Origin: Panulirus ornatus
Taxonomy: Eukaryota; Arthropoda; Malacostraca; Decapoda; Palinuridae
Direction: 5' to 3'
NCBI RefSeq assembly: GCF_036320965.1
Contig: NC_092238.1
Location: forward strand, 26,053,903 to 26,117,902
DNA length: 64,000 nt
Shown here: positions 25,746-38,719 of the stretch, in pieces
Layout: the number at the start of each line of letters is the position of its first letter
Numbering within the stretch: position 1 is the stretch's first letter
Program-made: the position numbers and the translations under genes
Notes under the pieces: generated by a model
Told to the model about the DNA's origin: nothing
The model's input: only the letters and a program-made list of their open reading frames with translations
Databases searched by the model: none

Positions 25746-26648
25746 TTCTTGCAGTCCCCCTAAGTGCAACTGAAATCTTTCGCGGAAAAAAAAAAGATCC
25801 TTTTAAACAAAACGAAAAACAGAAAAATCAGAATATGATAAATGAACAACTTGTGAATACACATAAAGCGATGCCTGGTATATAAGGCTTGAGGGCGTCC
25901 TTCTCCTTAGAGGATGATAAAAGCACAGAGAATAGTGTTTTTTTCGCTAAATCATGAAACCAGAGAACAGAAATCCATAGTGCGCATTGCACATTCATAT
26001 TCTTCCTCGTTTTCTTTTTTTTTAACATCCTTATATGGTTTTTATTTTTGTCACAGGGAACGGTACATGAGTCACACGTGTAATATGAACTCGTAGGGTG
26101 TAAGACGTTGGAAGGGAGAGCTGTGTTAACGTGTCTCGTCTCAAATACGCACCGAGGATGCAGATGTTTGAGGTGTGTCACAAAGACTCTCTTCTGTTGG
26201 TACTTGTTGGCTTCATTCACGTCCATTTCATCCGTTTAGTCAGAATATAATTTACGTGGTGTACTAGTTTTGCAAGATGGAAGTAGAGATTCATGGGTAA
26301 AAGAAAGAATGACTGTATGTTGGAAACGGAATGAATGATGACATTTATAACAGTAACTGTTCTTCCATGGTCGCCTGGAATGGACCACAGAGCCGGGATC
26401 CTCGTGAGGAAGGAACTTAGTTTACAATAAGATGTATTGATCTGCTGGGAGTATTGATGTCCATATGTGGGCTTGGGAAGTTTAGGAGCTGATATATGAT
26501 GACGAGAGACGCAAGAGGCAGAAGCGAATCTCATGCTCAAATGTCGATACACTGGCTTCCACATGAGTGTGTAGGGACGAGGCGAAAGAGAGGAAGCAGA
26601 AACCTCGGTGAAATATTGAAGAACCGGACTTGGAATGAGTGATATTCC

Positions 26649-26745
26649 AAGAAGAAGAAGAAGAAGAAGAAGAAGAAGAAGAAGAAGAAGAAGAAGAAGA
26701 AGGAGAAGAAGAAGAAGAAGGAGAAGGAGAAGAATAAGGAGGAGA
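26649..26745. repeat. (GAA)n microsatellite
   Basis: GAA array with GGA interruptions toward the 3' end: a long purine-only strand, poly-Arg, poly-Ser or poly-Leu in different frames. Such tracts can form triplex (H-) DNA. Confidence 0.96.
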
Positions 26746-26914
26746 AGAGGAATTGATAACATCTCCGTGGTTGTACATAAGAATGGAGAGGTGATAAGGT
26801 CTAGACGGAGTGGGAAATGAGGATAAATTTCTTGGAAAATTTTTGAATTGGTTATGTTAAATGATACGGACGATCAAGCGATGCAGTTTCCTCTGGACGG
26901 AGACACTGTTAAAA

Positions 26915-27085
26915 CCTGGATAAAACACACTACTACTAAAGCTTAATGAAACACACTACTACTAAAGCTTAATAAAACACACTACTACTAAAACTTAATA
27001 AAACACACTACTACTAAAGCTTAATAAAACACACTACTACTAAAATTCAATAAAACACACTACTACTAAAGCTTAATAAAGTCTT
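26915..27085. repeat. 26-bp minisatellite, about 6 copies
   Basis: A 26-base unit containing aaaacacactactactaaag. Copies differ by single bases (gcttaa/acttaa/attcaa). Confidence 0.93.
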
Positions 27086-28225
27086 CTGGAATGATATGCT
27101 GATTTTCAGGGTAATATCATTCATTTACATAGGAATTCGAGCACAGATTATAATATTGCTGGATGGGGATAAAGGTCAGAGATAACTGCAAATAGGAAAC
27201 TAAAAAGCTATGAAATTTATAACAGCAACATAATAGTTGGAGGTTTAGTTGAATCTAAGACACTACAGTTCTTACAACTGGTGATTAGAACCAGCAGGGG
27301 GTTCCTAAATGACCTTATCGGAGGTCATGAGTAGGGTTGAAGTTATATTAGATATATAGGCTGAGATGAATCGAATCATTATGATGACTTGCTAAGAAGG
27401 GTTGATACTAGAATAACGTAGTAGTTTTAAAAGGAACCTTATAGGTTTTTATAGGTTTTTGGAATAAAAATTATTTCTAGTTTTTGTTCGAGAGAAATAC
27501 TTTTGCGTAATGACAATAACAAGTGGTGACAGATGAGAGGCAAGACAGGCGACCTCAAGGCGAGTGAGGAGCAGAGGTGGTGTTTGGACGATGTGAATGA
27601 TGATGGGTCGAGACACTGATGAAGGGGCCTGTGTGACAGGGATGGAGAGGACGAGGCTGGAGGTGGGTGGGACTCATTTCGCTGCCGTCTAATTTGTCTT
27701 GAGAGCGCTAGGGGCAGACTGCGTGGCAGAGGACATCGGTCCAGGGGTTTATAGCTCTGTGGAAGGGGAATCCGGAGGGTAACAAGTGCAAGGTTTGTTG
27801 ACTTGAGTGTTAAGAGGAGGAGGAGGTGAGGTATGTGGTCACTTGTGGGGCGTCACTGGAATGATCACTGAGGAACAGTGAGTTGTGGAGGCTGTGGCGT
27901 CCAGTGAAGAACAGTGAGACTTGGCAGGGATCAGCAGTGCTTTCTCGTGATCCAGGGTGCCTTAGTAATGCCTAGGAGTTATACATACAAACCCAAAACC
28001 ATTTTTTATAAACTTGAGAATATATTTGTCAGGATGCAGCACACTGTAGGCAGTAATTGAAGTCTGTGCATTAGCATGTATTTTGTCTTACCTGGAAAAA
28101 AGAAAAAGAAAACCTGTATCAAAGGAAACTGAAGTGATGGAAATAATAATCTTTCACATCATTAAACCCTCTCGATGATTTTGCCAAAGATTTTCCAAAT
28201 GATCTTTACATGAAGAACTTTCATG

Positions 28226-28228
<3 letters not shown>
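27086..28228. other. unassigned DNA
   Basis: No recognised gene. 27840-27930 contains two loose copies of a gcgtc...gaacagtgag block. Confidence 0.45.

Positions 28229-28307
<79 letters not shown>
28229..28307. repeat. (AT)n microsatellite
   Basis: Pure AT array. Confidence 0.97.
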
Positions 28308-28312
<5 letters not shown>

Positions 28313-29739
28313 GAAGTAAATTATTTAATGTTAATTTGACATCCTGGTTCGCTGATTAGTAATCACACTACATTATAATGTTTAGAACTTTAGCAACAGT
28401 TTGAGAAGGTTTGGCGTGTGAGACTTTCCACGTGCACACGTCTCTCATTAGCATACGAATCACAGTGTCGTTAATGCATGACTCACAAGTATGTAGCAAA
28501 GACCTGGTTCATGATCATTTTTCCCTGCGACCCCCATATGAAGTTTGGTCCCTCGGGGGGTGACCTTCTGCGATGTCCTGTCTGGGGTTAGGTTCCCGGG
28601 CCAAAAGTTTGAAGCCGAGGCGAAATATCATCTGCCTCGTGGAAAACGGAAAGTTTGGATGAAGTCATTTTCTGGCTGGGTTCATTTTCTTCATAATTTC
28701 ATCGAAGGTTGAGGCGTCAGGTTAAGGCGTGGCATGTTCACTAACTTGGGCATGATCCTCAAGTCCTGAGTTAAAGGGGTCTTATAAGGGGCTTTGCCTC
28801 TCTCATTCCCAAGATGGAATCTCATAATTTTTCATATCTCCTCCCAGTCTCATCAATGAGGGAGGGAAATCCTTCCCATGATCCCTAGGGTCCCCTCACA
28901 CTCCCTAGGTGGGGGTGGACTTGGTTCTCTGTTCTTCCCCATCACCCCATCAAGTCTACAGTGTTCCCCACCCCGGAATCCGCTCGGTTTTTGCAGCCTC
29001 ATGACTGACATGAGGGGGCGTCAGCTGTCCCCCTCATACCTCACGACAATGTCCCCTCATGTTGCGCCCCATGAGAGAAGGACTACGCCCCATGAGAGAG
29101 GGACTATACATTATACTGTTGCTTTTGTACGACACTGTCTTTTGTATCCTAATGATACTGAGTTTATGTATCAAACTATGCTGTGTATCATGTTTTTTTT
29201 TTTTTTCTTGTCATATTCTGTCATGCGGCCTGCTGGATCGTGTGACCTGCTGACATTAATGTTCTGATATGAAATGATAAGAATTCGCCACGTCTGAATT
29301 CTGACACGTGACAAATACGTGGTTTTGGTCTCTTGACCTTCCGACCTCTCATAGGCACTGACACGCCCCACCGGTACTGACGAAGAGATAAGAGAGGACC
29401 TGTACGTCCCGTCTCAACGCCATTCAAGATATGTGATCGTATTCTTCCTGACGACTCCTTTTGGGCGGGAGGTAAAAAGGGGGATCCGACACGCCCCGTT
29501 GACGCACCACATTATATCGAGGTTCATCCGTGTTTATTTGCTGACCTCTGTTGAATGGGGGGGGGGAACGCCTGGTTACGTCCCTCGTCCTCTCGTTAAG
29601 GACGCCGTTGACCAGGTGACCGTAATCCAAGGTTGAAAGGACAGTTCTTCCGCTCCAGGTGACGTAAAGTTCTGAGTTTGAAGTCTTGTTTAGGTGTGTT
29701 AAGAGCCTGTGTGGCAGCGGCCTGGCATTGATCATCTCT
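28308..29739. other. unassigned DNA
   Basis: No recognised gene. A 20-base duplication (cgccccatgagaga) lies at 29064-29104. The open frame at 28878-29267 has no known motif. Confidence 0.45.
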
Positions 29740-30140
29740 CGTGGTTTACTGTTTCCTGTGGTATACTGTTAGTTTTGGTTTACTGTTACCTGTAGTTTAC
29801 TGTTTCTTTTGGTGTGGGTTGTATTTGGCAGTATGCTGTGTCTTGTGGTATGCTGCACTTTGGGGTATAGGTAGTGACCTATCGTATACTTTGGTATACA
29901 GTCTGTCTTGCTGTATGATATCTTATGGTGTACCGTGCTTTGTGATTTCCTGTTTTGTGGTAAACTCTATTGTTATACTGCGTCTTATGGTTTACTTTGT
30001 GGTATACTATGTTTATATTTGCGATACATTGACTTGTGATATATTGAGGTGTGGTATATTATCTTGTGTTATACTGTGCTTTATAGTATCATATGTTTTC
30101 CTTAGAATACTGTTTCTCTTGATATGCTCTGTGGTATGTT
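29740..30140. repeat. degenerate short tandem repeat
   Basis: Many loose copies of tgtggtatactgttt at an irregular period of about 15-20 bases. It gives a Tyr/Phe/Leu/Val-rich open frame on the plus strand that I regard as non-coding. Confidence 0.6.
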
Positions 30141-30212
30141 ATTATGCTGTTGTTCGCCACAACTCACCATCCGACAGCGGACAGAGTTTGAGAGATACAG
30201 GAAGCGATGTGC

Positions 30213-30214
<2 letters not shown>

Positions 30215-30292
<78 letters not shown>
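30215..30292. repeat. (AT)n microsatellite
   Basis: Pure AT array. Confidence 0.97.
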
Positions 30293-30294
<2 letters not shown>

Positions 30295-31374
30295 TGTTGT
30301 TTCGTCCATTTCGCATGGCAGTTCACGTACCATGCTAACTTTGGTCATGCGTTTGGAATATCGTGACTAAACGTGTGTTTTGCATGGCCGTTTCGTCGTG
30401 TTTGGTCAACCTGGGTTTTAGGTCTGTCCACTGGGAGGGTCATCAAGGCTTTTAACTTCAAGGTCTAAAAACACCAATCGATAAATCTTGAACATCGTCT
30501 TCGTGTATTTTAAGATAATCCAAGTCCACATCTACCCCCACTGCTTATATGGCTCTTATACTCTGTGTCAGGTAGACTCTTACATTTATGTCGTGTATAG
30601 ATAGAGCACAACGTATCCGCGTTGCACTGTTTGATTATAAAACTTACAACAGCGGAACAAAAATGCAACTGTTGTAATATTTCAATACGCTTAACTAAAC
30701 TGACACTGTACACATCAGAATCCATTTAAGCACGACGTTACTCGAATCAAACTCATTTTTTTTTCCCTCCCCATGTTTTTTAAAACTGCATTGACGTGGC
30801 TTGTATTCATGCACTTTTCAAAATACACAGTTGACAAAACTCGTTGGGATTTTCAGCACATTTCGCACCATCACAAAATACATATATGATACACTCGATT
30901 CTCTTATCCAGCAAATTTAAGGTGTTGGTATCCGTGTACACTAGTTATCCCCGGAGTAATGAGTGTAGTTAAGTATGTGGATCACCACGTCATAAAAGCA
31001 TCTTTCACCTTCTTCACCTCTGTTTACCTCAAGTGAATACGAGCAAGTTTATAAAGAAAAAAGATTGTATAAAATCCAACATGAAAATGCTATATATTTT
31101 TCTATATATCTGTTTTTACACACAAGTAAGCACCCTTAATGACCCCGACCCCATAGGATTCCCAAAGCTTTCAGGAAATGTTTTTTTTTTGAAGGTCACC
31201 AGACTATAGGATGATAACAACACACAGACCAACTTTATATAACCATGTCTTGTGTATTGGTCATCTGTATAGGAGGCAACGTGGACGGGTTATGGTAACC
31301 ATCTGTGTTCAACAAGAGTTAAAGCATTCATCCTGTCACGATTTCTGTCTTTGCTGCTGACCTGTATAGATCCC

Positions 31375-31376
<2 letters not shown>
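30293..31376. other. unassigned AT-rich DNA
   Basis: No recognised feature. Confidence 0.45.

Positions 31377-31458
<82 letters not shown>
31377..31458. repeat. (GA)n microsatellite
   Basis: Pure GA array. Confidence 0.97.
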
Positions 31459-31461
<3 letters not shown>

Positions 31462-31764
31462 CTACTGCCCGTTCGTATTATCCTGTGAAGCTCGAGAGAA
31501 AACGGAACGCGAGTGTGTTCGTGGAAATACCATAGTCTTCGTGATGACAAAACCCCCTGAGCCAGACCAGCTTAATATAAGTTTCATTTGGACTCCTATT
31601 TCAGAATATATCTTTCATGAATTTATCAGATTCAAGAGTGCTGTTTTTGTAGGCTGGAAATGCTTTAATTCGTAATTAACTTGCCTTAAATCTAAAGACC
31701 AGGAATCTCTTTGTTGCCAGCTAAATGTTCCAGGTTGGTCCAGCCACATTTCTGGAATCGTGGA

Positions 31765-32085
31765 TTATGAGGCTTTGAACGGCAACAAATGAGGTTGCCT
31801 GAATGTTGGCAGGATTACTCGGACTCATATTTAAGGTTGTATGAATGTTCTCATGATCCTCCACCCTCATATCCAGCCTCATAATTGGAGCTGGGGACCA
31901 TGTGGATGTGACAGTACCGACATAATGAGATTGTGTGAATGATCTCAGGACGATCCATCCATCCTCATGTCTGGAAATGAAGATCATCTGGGTGTCAGCG
32001 CCAAATTATGAGGTTGCCTGAACATTTTGTAGGGTCACCCATCCTCATGTTTGACACCGAGGAAGATGTGGGTGTGAGAAATAAA
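31765..32085. repeat. degenerate ~83-bp tandem repeat, about 4 copies
   Basis: Four divergent copies of a block running attatgaggttgcctgaatg ... catcctcatgtctgg ... gggtgtgacagcgcc, near 31765, 31835, 31922 and 32005. Confidence 0.6.
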
Positions 32086-32234
32086 TGTATGTGAGGTTTT
32101 ATGTTGGCTTGGCTTTACGGAGGCTTTAGAATAGCGTCTCGTCTCTGCTGGTACACACCAGATGGGCCTTGCACAACCTCCATCATCATTCACGAATGAG
32201 AAATACAACAGCGAACGCACCCAATCGATCTCTC

Positions 32235-32385
32235 GTCTGTATCTTTGTTTATCTATCTGTCAATCCGTCTATCTATCTCTCTCCCTCTGTCTCTTTCTTT
32301 ATCTGTCTGTCTATCTGTCAGTTCGACCGTATATGTATCTATCTCTTCCTTATCTATCTATTTATCTATCCATCTGTCCTTCATA
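32235..32385. repeat. degenerate (TATC)n tract
   Basis: Imperfect TATC/TGTC tetranucleotide tract with many interruptions. Confidence 0.85.
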
Positions 32386-32538
32386 TCCCGTGGCCTTTCT
32401 CCCATCTCCAGGCTGGGTGACGCAAGCAGATCCATCTTCAAATATTTTCGTCAAACTGATCAAATATTTTCTCCATGTGTATTTCTAGTGACGAGAGGTT
32501 TGCGCGGTGATAGGATTCCAGTCGACCTTTTATGAAAT

Positions 32539-32541
<3 letters not shown>

Positions 32542-32615
<74 letters not shown>
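32542..32615. repeat. (GA)n microsatellite
   Basis: Pure GA array. Confidence 0.97.
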
Positions 32616-32619
<4 letters not shown>

Positions 32620-34277
32620 GTACAGGGACCACTGTGGTTGTCATACGCTACAACATTTTAGTTATTGAAATATCCTGCAACGTTATAACCAATAGTCTAG
32701 AACTCTTACAGACTTTGGATGTGAGTTGAATAAATAAACACAACCCAATATTACATCACCTCCTCATGGAATATATGTAGTACGTCCTACGAAATCATTG
32801 AAAATTCATTGCAGAGGAAAGTTCTTTTTTCTCTTTCGAAGATTAATCTAGTTGAAGATTTAATTTGTGTAAAATGAATAGAATATCAGTAGCTCACACA
32901 CCCGGTGGAGTCACAGATGGAGGAAATATACAGAAGACACCAGTAGATGTTACCAGGGTCACAGATTACACGGCAGTGAAGCAGGCAGTGAGGGGTAGAT
33001 GGTCACCCACCCACATGGAGTCACACATCACTCACGTAACAAAACCTGACCCTAGTTCACAGGTCACTCTGGGTTTATCAGGTCATCATCCTGCTTGCCC
33101 ATGTCACTCTGAAGTAAATGTGAGATGAGGTCGTCTAAGCGAAATAATCCTCTACAACCATTCATATTCTTACAGTCAGTCAGCTGTATCAGAGCAGATT
33201 CAAATAGATTTCTGTTTATAAAACTCTATAACACTTTATGATTGCAGAGCCTCTGGACCAGCGAGTTTTCATCCATGTTAGGGAACAGAGCGCTAAATCG
33301 TTGGCCAGTGCGTACAGCGTATTTACGCTGACTTACACGAGGTGTTAAAGTCTTTACCTGTCTATCCCAAGTGAGGTAACCTGTGGGGTTTGGCTGGGGG
33401 TGTTAGGTTCTGATCTCTCTACGTTATACATAACAGTTTGAGGCTATCGTCATAGGACGAATAGGGGTACATTTTCGTCATGTTCGGAGAGTAACATGCA
33501 GCTGGGTGTAGCGCAGCCTTGAGCCTGAAGGAGAGACCAGTAAAAGGAGATCCTGGGGTTAGACAGCATCCCTGGCCTACACTCAATTCCATGCTTGTCT
33601 CTCTGTCTCCTTCCGAGAATCCATCACGTCTTCGGTCTCATTATGCTCCCACAGGCACGCTGAGGCTGCGATTCATATGCTAACACCTCGTGTGACCTTA
33701 TTTCCTGAGTATGTCTCATAGAACATCATTACCTTGGGAAGAATGGCTCGTGGGTCCTGAAAACCCCAGAGCAGCTCTGGTAGAGAAACAATATCTCAAC
33801 ATGGGATTGCCATCCTACCGCTGGATTTGTCTCGCCGGTTTATATGCAAATGAGTTGATTGTGAGGAACCCCCCACGGTGGTGGCGGTGGTGTCAGGTCT
33901 CGTGCTTATGTCTTAACACCCCCCAAGGCTAGGGGCCCCTCCCAGGCCTGGGTGGCTGTGGTGTGCCAACCACCACCACAGCCAGGTGTCCTGGGCCCAG
34001 CCTACTGTGGCGGACTACCACACCACCACATCCCACACGGGTCAGCTGCCCACACCCAGAGATCGCCGAGGTGATTGACGCCTACGATAAAGCTTCCTTT
34101 CAACACGTTCACCCTACGCAGAGACCATCACCCTACGCAGAGACCATCCCGGCTCCTGAACTACCATATCCAGCGACCAACCTCGCCAGACATTAACTGT
34201 GGCCCACCAGCAGTACTCTAGAGACGCACCACCTCTGACCACACGCCGTTCTCATAACTCTACTGATCTCACCTCAC
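32616..34277. other. unassigned, partly GC-rich DNA
   Basis: 33300-34200 is less AT-rich than its surroundings but yields no recognised protein. An imperfect inverted repeat (ggctgtggtg / caccacagcc) is centred near 33965. A 20-base duplication (accctacgcagagaccatc) lies at 34110-34150. Confidence 0.4.
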
Positions 34278-34304
34278 CAACCAACCAACCAACCAACCAA
34301 CCAA
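34278..34304. repeat. (CCAA)n microsatellite
   Basis: About seven CCAA units. Confidence 0.93.
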
Positions 34305-34419
34305 CGCAGCTGCTACAAAAATTGGCTACCTGAGGGAGGTAGATTGGCCAGCAATCACACACTGCATAGATTCCAAGCCAAAAACTTCACTCTTGGATGT
34401 TCGCCATTCGTATATCATG

Positions 34420-34535
<116 letters not shown>

Positions 34536-34589
34536 TAGGGCCTGGTTGTGGAGAGGGAGATCTGTTTTCGGTGAATTACAAATGACATT

Positions 34590-34675
34590 TAGGGAATGGA
34601 TGTGAGCAGATCCGGCCTTTCTTCGTCTGTTCCCGGCGCTACCACTTTAGCGCGGTAAACGGCATTCAAGTATGA
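34590..34675 (+). repeat. shared retroelement 3' module, copy 3 with upstream body
   Basis: The body sequence at 34591-34617 matches the complement of 56294-56320 at 25 of 27 positions. It leads into cttcgtctgttcccggcgct and a decayed hairpin, then ttcaagtatgaaaca, a CA run and an A-rich run. The 5' extent of the element is not clear. Confidence 0.75.
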
Positions 34676-35023
34676 AACAGACACACACACACAAAAAAGA
34701 AAACGACATCCAAAAGTCTTGGGGATGACTAGAAGCGTCAACTAACGAGGCTCCGGCACCAGGCCAGACAGAATACTGGACGACCTTCTTCAAGAGTGTC
34801 ACAGGTTTATTGCTAATAAGTCTCACTTCACAAAGGCAGTTCCTGCTGTGCTCTTAGCTCGCTGATGGGACCTCTTGAACCCAGGGAAGGAGAGGGGACA
34901 GCCACCGGTCTCCATGTTCTAAGAATGTCCTTCTTAATTCCATGGATTGACCCTCGCACTATCACCCACAATACTGATTAGCAATGTCAATATTCTTCTC
35001 CCATCTGAGTGAGTGAGTTGGTG

Positions 35024-35024
<1 letters not shown>
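34676..35024. other. unassigned DNA
   Basis: No recognised gene; begins with a short CA and poly-A run that may be the tail of the preceding element. Confidence 0.4.

Positions 35025-35097
<73 letters not shown>
35025..35097. repeat. (CT)n microsatellite
   Basis: Pure CT array. Confidence 0.97.
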
Positions 35098-35099
<2 letters not shown>

Positions 35100-35247
35100 G
35101 GAAATGAGAAACGAAGGTCGAGCACCGAGGGAGGCCACCTGTCATGCATTATTATCTCCCAGCCTCGTAAGCAACAGCTGCCAACCCAGCCACAAGTTAT
35201 TACAGAAGAGCCAATATTTACTGGAACTTCGTGTGTCTGTAAATGTT

Positions 35248-35292
35248 TGTGTGTGTGTGTGTGTGTATGTGTGTGTGTGTGTGTGTGTGTGA
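35248..35292. repeat. (GT)n microsatellite
   Basis: GT array with one A interruption. The following 35293-35640 holds a short (CAG)n at about 35341 and a GGA-rich run near 35490, otherwise nothing. Confidence 0.95.
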
Positions 35293-35639
35293 GAAAAAAA
35301 TAATATCACGAAGAGTTTTACAACTTTTGTGGTGGCCTTGCAGCAGCAGCAGCTGGTGGAGGGAAACAACTCCACGATGGCTGGAGTCACAACAAAAGAT
35401 AATTGTTCCATCGACGCGGCTGTAGAGAAAGTTGTAGGCCAGTATTGACCAGCTTTGTTACTTACTGAGTCTCTGTTGTACATGCAGAGCGGAGGAGGAG
35501 GAGGAAGAGGAAGAGGAGGAATGTAGATATGGAAGCAAGAGGTGCTACAGTACACACTGGATTTTAAAATGGCCGCCACGTATTGTTAAGATGTAAATGT
35601 TTAAGTGACATACACTTTGCGCTTAGTTTAAGTCGTAGT

Positions 35640-37160
35640 GATTGTTTGAGTGGGTAATTCATTTTCCTTTTTATTATTTCGAACGTAAGTCCTCATCCTC
35701 ATGTGGTCTGGACAGAAAGGGTAAATGATTTTAATCCATATTTCGTCTGAAGATGTATTTACTTTAGTTATGGAGGGATTATGTACACAATTAATGCTTT
35801 CCAGTAATTGGTTATTTATTCCATATCCTGCCAGCATCTCTGTAGTCTATAGTTTTGTCCCTTGTTACAGGAGGGCTTTTTTTAAGTCGATAAAAAGTAT
35901 AAGTGGTTTAACATCAGACATCGAATCCTTATCCGTGAACAGATCGAACTGCACATATCACGTCAGCCGTTCCTTTGTTCGCTAGGAACCCATGTTGCCA
36001 CTCCCTAAATTCGCTCCTCTTCCTTGTTGCATTCTTTATGTACTTGGGCAATGTGGTCTGTTGGAGAGATATCCTCTCTAAGTCCCACATTGGTCATAAC
36101 GTGCACTTTCCCCAGTCAACTGGATCTTGCTCTTCCTATCATGTCCTTTTAGAACTTGGTATCTATCAGTAATGCATACTATTTCTAAGATAATTCAATG
36201 GACAGATTGTCGATCCCACATGAAATTCCGATTCTTTTTGTGGTTGTCATGCATTGCTCCACCTCTGCGTAAATCAATGAGCGTTTCTGGTAGTGTATAT
36301 ACACATACATATCTCGTACGTTATCTTCCTCGTCTTGCAGTTCTTGCTGTGATCTGTCTCGCTAACTGATAAGATATTCCGTCAGTCATACATTGATTTC
36401 TTCCTGTCTTGGTTTCTTCATCCACTTCCTGGATTTCTGGAACGCTTGGCTGATTTCTATAACTTTATATTCTGAGGGTAATCTGCTTTAGAGATTATCT
36501 TCTGATAACTTTTTCAATGACTTTTATTTTTTTTAATATTTACTTTCCATTCCTCCATGACGTGTCTTAATCTTGTTTCCTGAGTGTAGTTTTAGGTCAT
36601 GTTCTGAGTCTCATTTATTTCTGTATTACAAAGTCTTCCTCTCTTACCTGTACCAAAAATGTCTGCCTTTTTTTTTCCATGTGTTATCCATCATTTTTCC
36701 ATCTAAAGTTTCCCCCCACAATCTTTTTTCACTTCGTCTCTAAACATTTCCCACATTTCTTCTAAGTTTTCAACTTCAGTAATTTCAAAAGGAAGGAATA
36801 TTTTTCTTGAAATTCTTCTGTACGAGATTTTTTTTTATCTTTTTTTTTTGAGATTTTTCAAATTCAACTTTATTACAGATGCGGTTTTTGGAAGGATTCT
36901 GTATTCTTGAATGATAAACACAACTAAATATATGTACTCTCAGTTCGTCGTAACTCCAGTTAATGCGTTATATAAGTTCCTTTTTTTTGTCTTAAGATAA
37001 TTAAACCATCTATGACGGATATACATCACTAATGACTCTTTATTTCTTGCGTTCGCGTTCCATCTGTATCTTGTAAATATTAAATTTTCACCATGTTTAG
37101 AAAAATAAAGGTTCACGTAATGGTGAAGTTAATTGTTTACTGCCAGTGGATTAATTATTC
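35640..37160 (-). mobile_element. decayed LINE: endonuclease end, linker and RT
   Basis: On the minus strand the order is that of an APE-type non-LTR element. The endonuclease C-terminus comes first, with TRYRWNANARNKES near 37080-37040 and a GVTTN-EYIYLVV block near 36940 equivalent to a GSDHxLV motif. The linker VENLEEMWEMFRDEVKK lies at 36775-36725. Then come RT blocks WQHGFLANKGTADVICAVR (36005-35945, equivalent to QHGFRxNRGTADxI) and YGINNQLLESINCVHNPSIT (about 35825-35765, equivalent to YGVNDxLLxxIxxxY). Stops and frameshifts are frequent, and the catalytic YADD region is not found downstream. The AT-rich desert is thus an old LINE. It differs in motif detail from the RTE-like copies elsewhere. 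Confidence 0.7.
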
Positions 37161-37413
37161 CTTCATTGATCCGTTTCTTCAAAGATACTGAGTATATATA
37201 TCGTCAACATCTCTTCCATCAGTAAGACATTGTGGTGGTCTTCAAGTCTGCCGTGATGATAACCATCTTGTCATGCGGTGTTTACTTTAGCTTTTGAGGT
37301 TAATGGTTGTGATCCACAATCCCTTGTTGGATGATAAGGACAATTCAATAGTATGAAGGATCTACTCCCTCCGCTACCGAGCTGCAGCACCCAGTACGAG
37401 TTCAACCACCCGT

Positions 37414-37514
<101 letters not shown>

Positions 37515-37863
37515 TTTTGGCTTCTGCTTACTGTCTACATTCATAACGTCTTCTTTCAGTTTATCCCATTCATCCACCGCCACCCCTGTGCTATAAGAGT
37601 GCTGGTTTAACACCTATTTTGAATTAGTTTTTCGCTTGATTTCATGTCGTGTCCTCTGATCGTCCTATGCTTACGTTTCGAAGAACTGTTCATTGTCTGT
37701 ATCTTCAGTCTGGCTTGAAAACTTAAATGTATTGATCAGGTCAAGCCTTACTCCTCTCTATTCCATGTTGGGCAAATGTGAGGCTTCTAGTCTGTTCCTA
37801 TATCTGTGTATGTGTGTAATTACCTGTTTGCACTGTACGGGGAGGGAGTTTTATGCTTTTGTG

Positions 37864-37865
<2 letters not shown>

Positions 37866-37909
<44 letters not shown>

Positions 37910-37936
37910 TGTTTGTGTGTGTGTGTCTGTGTCTGT
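37866..37936. repeat. (GT)n microsatellite
   Basis: GT array with T interruptions at its 3' end. 37514-37865 shows nothing recognised. Confidence 0.96.
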
Positions 37937-38219
37937 TATCCTAATACATGTAAAGATTTCCACATGCGCAGGTCAGACTAACTGTCATGCAGAACTCGTC
38001 ATGGGGAAAATATTTTCACTTGGGGGAAACAACGCCGAGGGTGTATTTATATGCAGATTAGAGCCGGAAGGTGAGAACATGATGTAAATATAAATAAGAA
38101 AAAAAAGAATCTTTGACGTCGTGAAGACTATCATATCTATTTTCCCTGAAAGAAATCTGGAGAACAATTTTCCACAAAGGGAGGAAGAAGAAAAAGGAAG
38201 AAGGGATAATATCTCTTAA

Positions 38220-38719
38220 CCCCATGACAACACGCAGCTTTTCAGTTTGGCGACCAAAGGAACACATCCTCAAAAGCCGAGAGTCTTGGCGTTATCCTCC
38301 CAGCGCCAACCTAAGCCACACGAGTGGTACGCACCACAAGACCCTGACCACAAAAAGGTCATGTCTACCACACAGAGAAGAAAAAGAAGAAGAACAAAAC
38401 TCGGGGGTCAGAAAAATGACTTTGTGTCTTTCTATCAAAAGCTTCTTTCCTCTGTACTGAAAATGATCTCTTCCAAAGGAGGCGGGCATCGGGAGGCAAG
38501 GAGATTAGGGGACGGAGGACAATCCAGTCAAAACAAGTTTAACGCGATTTTTGAGGAAGAACTCTTACGTAACAGAGCCTCAGATAAGATAGAAAAAGAC
38601 GTACTCCACCCGGAGGCTGATGCAAGACCCACCCACCAGTGGATGGAACTGTGTAGTGATGATGTCTTGGAAGCTACCAGGTCAAGGGCCAAGAAAAAGA
38701 GAAGAATGCTTTACCTGAG
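38220..38719 (+). CDS. candidate coding exon, unknown product
   Basis: Non-repetitive open frame of about 165 codons. An acceptor-like cttttcag at 38238-38245 lies inside its start, and the frame ends exactly at a consensus donor, GAGGTGAGT, with the junction at about 38719; reading on gives an immediate stop. The peptide is basic with Lys/Arg clusters (TTQRRKRRRTKLGGQKNDFV), a neutral centre (NKFNAIFEEELLRNR) and a second basic end (RSRAKKKRRML). It resembles nuclear proteins only in composition. No family recognised. The minus strand is also open over part of it (38292-38489). There is no ATG near the start, so it would have to be an internal exon. Confidence 0.2.

Noticed and set aside
29741..30370. 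209-codon hydrophobic frame resembling a membrane protein
   Set aside because: The hydrophobic residues come from a degenerate TGTGGTATACTG repeat and a TA array.
33920..33995. GC-rich imperfect hairpin as a regulatory RNA or terminator
   Set aside because: The arms are interrupted and the sequence is simply CCA/GGT-rich; no supporting context.
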